A stretch of 11,144 bases of DNA from CAZFAP01 sp964516325 (GTDB lineage Bacteria; Auribacterota; JABMQX01). Below are positions 7,606 to 11,144 of this stretch, in pieces. The stretch is from contig CAZFAP010000164.1 of assembly GCA_964516325.1 (NCBI GenBank), forward strand, positions 1-11,144, given 5' to 3'. The position numbers and the translations under genes are program-made. The notes under the pieces are model-generated. The model made no database searches and had not been told where the DNA came from. It saw nothing but the letters and a program-made list of their open reading frames with translations. Within the stretch, counting starts at the first letter, position 1, and every line of letters begins with the position of its first letter.

Positions 7606-7620
7606 TTTCGCCAAATGTTC
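7606..7620. promoter_or_regulatory. TTTC-N7-GTTC element, possible LexA-type site upstream of dinB
   Basis: TTTC (7606-7609) and GTTC (7617-7620) are direct repeats spaced 11 bases, one helical turn. The extended word TTCGCC is repeated exactly at 7607-7612 and 7618-7623. GTTC-N7-GTTC is the known LexA box of Alphaproteobacteria; this site has one mismatch. It lies just upstream of the -35-like hexamer of dinB, an SOS gene in many bacteria. The organism's own LexA motif is unknown. Confidence 0.25.
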
Positions 7621-7657
7621 GCCTATACGAAGACTTGCTGTTCTCACCCTCTTTTTC

Positions 7658-7686
7658 CTGACAAACGGCAACTCATCTCCTATAAT
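7658..7686 (+). promoter_or_regulatory. Near-consensus sigma70-type promoter
   Basis: CTGACA (5 of 6) at 7658-7663 and a perfect TATAAT at 7681-7686 are separated by exactly 17 bases. This is the best promoter match in the window. Transcription would start near 7693, about 350 bases before the next gene start, so it drives either a long leader or a separate small transcript. Confidence 0.6.
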
Positions 7687-7689
7687 AAC

Positions 7690-7811
7690 CCCAAAAAGAG
7701 AACACAACCAATGCACTCCCTGTTACGACCCAAACGAAATATCCAGTCCAGTATCCCCTCTTGTCGAGAAACTACTGGAAAATACTGAAATTTTGGACCA
7801 TTTTCGGGGTT
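7690..7811 (+). other. Possible structured leader or small RNA region
   Basis: Directly after the promoter at 7658-7686 lies a perfect 7-bp stem TCCAGTA (7747-7753) / TACTGGA (7773-7779). Its loop can form an inner CTC/GAG stem. GAAAAT and ATTTTC words follow, and GGGGTT (7806-7811) mirrors AACCCC at 7687-7692. The AACCCC arm is mostly upstream of the predicted start, so it may not be in the RNA. No known RNA family is recognised. Confidence 0.22.
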
Positions 7812-7931
7812 AAAGAGACATGGCCCATCCACCTCTGCCCGAAGTGGTTGCGCTCCACAGAATGACAACTTCTCCGCCACAAAAGTGCCACAATCTGCGC
7901 CTTCTGCCCTGCACAATTTCCAGAGACTTCC

Positions 7932-7960
7932 TTCACCTGATGCGGTATATTCATTATACT
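7932..7960 (+). promoter_or_regulatory. Candidate proximal promoter of the large beta-helix gene
   Basis: TTCACC (4 of 6) at 7932-7937 and TATACT (5 of 6) at 7955-7960 are separated by 17 bases. Transcription would start near 7967, giving a leader of about 77 nt before the ATG at 8044. Confidence 0.45.
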
Positions 7961-8027
7961 CTCATCCATTGCGGGCGCCACCCGACTCCTTCAAGGGGGA
8001 GCTAATCAACAGCCGACAACGGGTCTC

Positions 8028-8036
8028 AAGGAGGTG
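8028..8036 (+). promoter_or_regulatory. Strong Shine-Dalgarno AAGGAGGTG
   Basis: AAGGAGGTG is a full complement of the usual 16S rRNA 3' end and sits 7 bases before the ATG at 8044, followed by a signal peptide. It fixes the start of the large gene. Confidence 0.9.
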
Positions 8037-8043
8037 CGGAAAA

Positions 8044-11000
8044 ATGGGGAAAACAGCAATTACACTCGCTCTCATCCTGTTCGGCGCGTCTTGCCAGCTC
8101 GCCGCGGCACCAACCTGGTATGTTGACGATTCAGTCGCTGCCTCCGGCGACGGCACTTCCTGGCAAACCGCATTCAAGAAGGTTCAGGAAGGCATTGATG
8201 CCGCATCGCACGGCGACACCGTCATCTTCGCCGAAGGTCTCTACGTCGAGAACGTCAAATTCAACGGCAAAAACGTCATCGTCACCAGCACCGATCCGCT
8301 CAACTCCTCCGTCGTCAAGAGCACTATCATAGACGGCGGCCGAAATGGTTGCGTCGTCGAACTCGCCGGAACTGAGGACGAAACTTCCGTCATATCCGGT
8401 TTCACTATCCGCGGCGGCAAGGCGGAGTATGGCGGCGGAATCTGCGGCGGCTCGGATTCTTCTGCCGCCCGCACCACCATCGAAAACAACATCATCGCCG
8501 GCAACTCAGCCGATTTCGGAGGTGGGCTTGCCCACTGCGCTGGACTCATTCGGAACAATATCATCATGGATAACTCCGCCTTATTCGCGGGCAGGTATCT
8601 CGGAGGCGGTGGCCTCCTGCGCTGCAATGGGACTATCGAAAACAACATCGTCGTGCTCAACTCCGCATGGTGCGGCGGTGGTTTGTTTGAGTGCGAGGGG
8701 ACGATCCAGAATAACATCATCTGCGACAACTCGGCCGACTACGGTGGGGGACTATACCGGTGTCAAGGCACAATCCAGAATAACTCGGTTTCCAGGAACT
8801 CAGCTTGGCATGGTGGTGGAGGAATCTACTGCTGCGATGGCCTCGTACGGAACAACGTGGTGGCCGGCAATTCGGCGGACTTCGGCGGAGGGCTATTTTG
8901 GTGCAGAGGGATCATTCGGAATAACACCATCTGCGGAAACTCAGCCTACTGCCGCGGGGGTATATATGGGATTGGCGGTTCGGTCGGCAACTGCATCATC
9001 TGGGGGAACAAAGGTCAAGGCGAGGCTCAGATCACTCCCGGGTCGCCGGTCAGCTATTGCTGCATCCAGGATTGGACCGGCGGCGGGATCGGAAACATTT
9101 CTGAGGATCCCCGCTTCGCCGCCGGTTACCGCCTATCTCCTGAGTCCCCATGTATTGACGCGGGCAAAAATGAGGACTGGATGTCGCAAGCCCTTGACCC
9201 GGATGGAAATCCTCGAATTCTCCTCGGCGCCTCATCCGCCACTGTTGACATGGGAGCATTCGAGTACGCCCCCCAAGGGCCTCCTTCCCGAACGTGGTAT
9301 GTCAATGCCTCAGCCTCCGGTTCCGGCGACGGAACCTCCTGGGAGGCATCATTCAAAACAATTCAAAAAGGAATTGACGCAGCGTCTCACGGCGACACAG
9401 TGATCGTCGCCCAGGGAGTCTACCTGGAAAATGTCGCCTTCAACGGCAAGAACGTTGCCCTCCGTTCCACTGACCCAACCGATTCCGAGGTTGTTGCCCG
9501 CACCATCATTGACGGTAGCCAGGCGGGCTCTGTCGTGACCTTCCTTGGGACAGAGGATGAAACCTGCGTGCTCGCGGGCTTCACGATCCAAAACGGCGGG
9601 GGGAAGGACCAGGGAGGAATCTGCGGCGGAATCTCAGAGTGCCACAGCCGGGCCACAATCCGGAACAACCTCGTCTGCGCCAACTCCGGCAAAGGGATCA
9701 CCTGTTGCGATGGGCTCATTGAGAACAACATCATCACCGGGAATTCCGCCAGCGGGTTGGCTTATTGCGACGGCCTGGTCCAGAACAACACCATCTATGC
9801 CAACACGGCTGAGAAGGGCGGCGGACTGTATGCTTGCCGAGCCATCATCCGCAACTGCATCATCTGGGGAAATGTCACAGAAGGACAGGTTTGGGGTTAC
9901 ACCACTCCGACATACTCCTGCATCGAACGTTGGGAGGGCCCCGGCGACGGCAATTTCAGTTACTTCCCCTACTTTGTCGCCCCCGATGAGGGCGACTATC
10001 ATCTGCAGAGCTGGTCTCCTTGCATTGACGCCGGCGATCCCAACTCCCCTTTCTCAAGAGAGCCTGAGCCGAATGGCGGGCGCATAGACATCGGCGCCTA
10101 TGGCAATACACCGGAGGCGACCAGCGCATCGCCCGACAGCGACCGCGACGAACTGCCCGACGACTGGGAAACCAGATTCTTCGGAGACCTCGCGCAGCGA
10201 GCAGACGGCGATCCTGACGGCGACGCGATGTCAAACCTTGAGGAGTACCGCTGGGGTTTCAACCCATTAGGCCCCGCTGCATTGTGGCACGTGGACGGTT
10301 CACTTCCTGTCTCCGGCGATGGCAAGACCTGGCAGACCGCCTTCACAACCATCCAGGAAGGAATTGACGCGGCGTCGGAGCGAGAAATAGTGATCGTCGC
10401 TGAAGGGGCCTACAATGAGAATATCCGGCTCCGCGGCAGGGATATTGTGCTCACAAGCACCGATCCTCTCGACCCCTACGTCGTGGCCAACACCATAATT
10501 GATGGCAGCGGAGATGGTCCGGTCGTAACCTTCTTCGGGAAGGAAAGGGCGGCCTGCATCCTCACCGGCTTCACCATTGTGAACGGAAAAGCCGAATACG
10601 GCGGCGGCATCTGCGGCGGGACGTACATCCATCGCACTCGTGCCACCATAGAGCACAACGTCATAACCGAGAACGAGGCCAGCGGGTCTGGTGGGGCCAT
10701 CGCCTTCTGCGACGGCAATATCCGCTACAACAGGGTTTATTACAACTCAGCCCGCGACGCGGGCGGAGGCCTTTGTCGCTGCGGCGGCGTAATCCAGCAT
10801 AACGCAATCAGATGGAATTCGGCCCAGAGCGGCGGTGGACTGTACGGTTGCGACGGCGCCATCCAGAACAACATTATCGCAGCGAACTCCGCCGATTCCG
10901 GCGGCGCATTGAAGGAGTGCGACGGTACAATCCAGAACAACACCATCACACAAAATCTCGCGGATTGGGGCGCAGGACTCTCCTGGTGCTCCGGCACAAT

Positions 11001-11144
11001 CCTCAACTGCATCATCTGGGGAAACGTCCCCCGCGGCGGAGGGCAGATTGACAGCTCCTGCCAGCCCACCTACTCGTGCATCGAGGACTGGACAGGCGGA
11101 GGCGAAGGGAACATAGCGTTCAACCCACACTTCGTTTATCCCGA
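8044..11144 (+). CDS. Giant three-module secreted beta-helix protein, 3' end outside window
   Basis: The frame is open from the ATG to the window edge: 1,033 codons read, no stop found. Residues 1 to ~22 are a signal peptide (MGKTAITLALILF... then LAAA). Module 1 (24-408) has the TWYVD/SGDGTSW/TIIDG cap, eight coils and SPCIDAG...TVDMGAFEY. Module 2 (from 417) repeats the cap (TWYVN), has four coils and ends SPCIDAG...IDIGAYGN near 688. Residues 698-744 are an Asp-rich linker (DSDRDELPDDWE, DGDPDGDAMSNLEEY) typical of Ca-binding thrombospondin type 3-like repeats. Module 3 starts at W748 (LWHVDGS) and has six coils before the edge. The cap of module 1 closely resembles that of the 961-2514 product, down to the first coil at residue 146 in both. 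It is probably extracellular; no enzymatic residues can be assigned. A C-terminal domain like that of its two paralogues is expected beyond the edge. Confidence 0.92.
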   Translation, partial: MGKTAITLALILFGASCQLAAAPTWYVDDSVAASGDGTSWQTAFKKVQEGIDAASHGDTVIFAEGLYVENVKFNGKNVIVTSTDPLNSSVVKSTIIDGGRNGCVVELAGTEDETSVISGFTIRGGKAEYGGGICGGSDSSAARTTIENNIIAGNSADFGGGLAHCAGLIRNNIIMDNSALFAGRYLGGGGLLRCNGTIENNIVVLNSAWCGGGLFECEGTIQNNIICDNSADYGGGLYRCQGTIQNNSVSRNSAWHGGGGIYCCDGLVRNNVVAGNSADFGGGLFWCRGIIRNNTICGNSAYCRGGIYGIGGSVGNCIIWGNKGQGEAQITPGSPVSYCCIQDWTGGGIGNISEDPRFAAGYRLSPESPCIDAGKNEDWMSQALDPDGNPRILLGASSATVDMGAFEYAPQGPPSRTWYVNASASGSGDGTSWEASFKTIQKGIDAASHGDTVIVAQGVYLENVAFNGKNVALRSTDPTDSEVVARTIIDGSQAGSVVTFLGTEDETCVLAGFTIQNGGGKDQGGICGGISECHSRATIRNNLVCANSGKGITCCDGLIENNIITGNSASGLAYCDGLVQNNTIYANTAEKGGGLYACRAIIRNCIIWGNVTEGQVWGYTTPTYSCIERWEGPGDGNFSYFPYFVAPDEGDYHLQSWSPCIDAGDPNSPFSREPEPNGGRIDIGAYGNTPEATSASPDSDRDELPDDWETRFFGDLAQRADGDPDGDAMSNLEEYRWGFNPLGPAALWHVDGSLPVSGDGKTWQTAFTTIQEGIDAASEREIVIVAEGAYNENIRLRGRDIVLTSTDPLDPYVVANTIIDGSGDGPVVTFFGKERAACILTGFTIVNGKAEYGGGICGGTYIHRTRATIEHNVITENEASGSGGAIAFCDGNIRYNRVYYNSARDAGGGLCRCGGVIQHNAIRWNSAQSGGGLYGCDGAIQNNIIAANSADSGGALKECDGTIQNNTITQNLADWGAGLSWCSGTILNCIIWGNVPRGGGQIDSSCQPTYSCIEDWTGGGEGNIAFNPHFVYP
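8479..9000 (+). repeat. Module 1 coil repeats, eight coils of mainly 23 residues
   Basis: The first aliphatic residue of each coil is encoded at 8479, 8548, 8635, 8704, 8773, 8845, 8914 and 8983. Spacing is 69 nt except for one 87 and one 72. Each coil has I-x-N-N-x-I-x-x-N-S-A followed by GGG[LI] and Cys. The final coil ends NCIIWGN, the terminal signature of each module. Confidence 0.9.
9658..9873 (+). repeat. Module 2 coil repeats, four coils
   Basis: Coils start at 9658, 9718, 9778 and 9847, with spacings of 60, 60 and 69 nt. This module is shorter than the others and includes 20-residue coils lacking the GGG turn. It also ends NCIIWGN. Confidence 0.85.
10135..10275 (+). other. Ca-binding Asp-rich linker between modules 2 and 3
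   Basis: Residues 698-744 of the large protein contain D698-S-D-R-D702-E-L-P-D-D-W and D721-G-D-P-D-G-D727 followed by SNLEEY and NP. The DxDxD spacing and the SNLEEY word match thrombospondin type 3 / EF-hand-like repeats of secreted bacterial proteins. It likely binds calcium and stiffens the joint between modules. Confidence 0.7.
10648..11022 (+). repeat. Module 3 coil repeats, six coils
   Basis: Coils start at 10648, 10720, 10792, 10861, 10930 and 10999, spaced 72, 72, 69, 69 and 69 nt. The last ends NCIIWGN, then PTYSCIEDWTGGGEGN follows, as at the start of the window in the 3-506 gene. Confidence 0.88.

Larger units (their letters stand above)
7496..8043. other. Divergent intergenic region between dinB and the large beta-helix gene
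   Basis: This 548-base gap has no convincing protein gene. On the minus side it carries the presumed dinB control region (7567-7623). On the plus side it has a near-consensus promoter (7658-7686), a hairpin-containing stretch (7690-7811), a second promoter (7932-7960) and a strong ribosome binding site (8028-8036). Confidence 0.6.

Noticed and set aside
7492..7716. Minus-strand open frame of 74 codons whose stop overlaps the dinB start (ATGA).
   Set aside because: No recognisable domain, no ribosome binding site noted, and it covers the presumed dinB control region. The overlap appears to be chance.
7711..7788. A 25-codon open frame shortly after the strong promoter, starting MHSLLRPKRN.
   Set aside because: No convincing Shine-Dalgarno and no leader-peptide feature such as repeated regulatory codons. 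It is too short to support.
8479..9000. Regular 69-base periodicity resembling a CRISPR array or DNA tandem repeat.
   Set aside because: The repeats are diverged at codon level, conserved as protein coils and in frame. There are no identical repeats with unique spacers.
8345..9403. Long open frame in another plus frame, plus antisense frames at 8241-8729, 9420-9737 and 10740-11069.
   Set aside because: They are shadows of the beta-helix repeats; periodic codon use keeps other frames open. The frame from 8044 gives the coherent repeat protein.

Overview
The window comes from a bacterial genome of moderately high G+C content that cannot be placed in a phylum from the sequence alone. The secreted parallel beta-helix proteins of the choice-of-anchor Q type, a thrombospondin type 3-like Ca-binding linker and a membrane-embedded spermidine-synthase-like protein are a combination often seen in PVC/planctomycete-like or candidate-phylum bacteria. 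That assignment is inference.

Layout: (1) 3-506 (+), the 3' end of a beta-helix surface protein gene. (2) 961-2514 (+), a complete paralogue of 517 residues with signal peptide, nine beta-helix coils, the 'SPCID(A/T)G...DMGAYE' closing domain and a C-terminal beta-rich domain shared with gene 1. (3) 2891-5341 (+), a large polytopic membrane protein with a central spermidine-synthase/methyltransferase fold. (4) 5418-6107 (+), an endonuclease III-type DNA glycosylase with an intact active site and [4Fe-4S] ligands. (5) 6323-7495 (-), DNA polymerase IV (DinB), convergent with the glycosylase gene. (6) 8044 to the window end (+), a very large open reading frame, still open at the edge. It encodes at least 1,033 residues of a three-module beta-helix protein, with a Ca-binding linker between modules 2 and 3.

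Three paralogous secreted beta-helix genes therefore surround a core of one membrane enzyme-like gene and two DNA repair or damage-tolerance genes. The beta-helix proteins are built from coils of mostly 23 residues with one cysteine at a fixed position in most coils, so stacked coils should form a cysteine ladder. The glycosylase (base excision repair) and Pol IV (translesion synthesis) act on related lesions, but they are transcribed towards each other and are not an operon.

Intergenic DNA carries several candidate signals: promoter-like pairs before genes 2, 3 and 6; a near-consensus promoter at 7658-7686 that faces a hairpin-containing stretch with no convincing gene; a GTTC-N7-GTTC-like site upstream of dinB; and, between nth and dinB, two inverted copies of a CGGAGA/CGCAGAG-rich element. 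No rRNA, tRNA, CRISPR array, transposase or convincing intrinsic terminator was seen.
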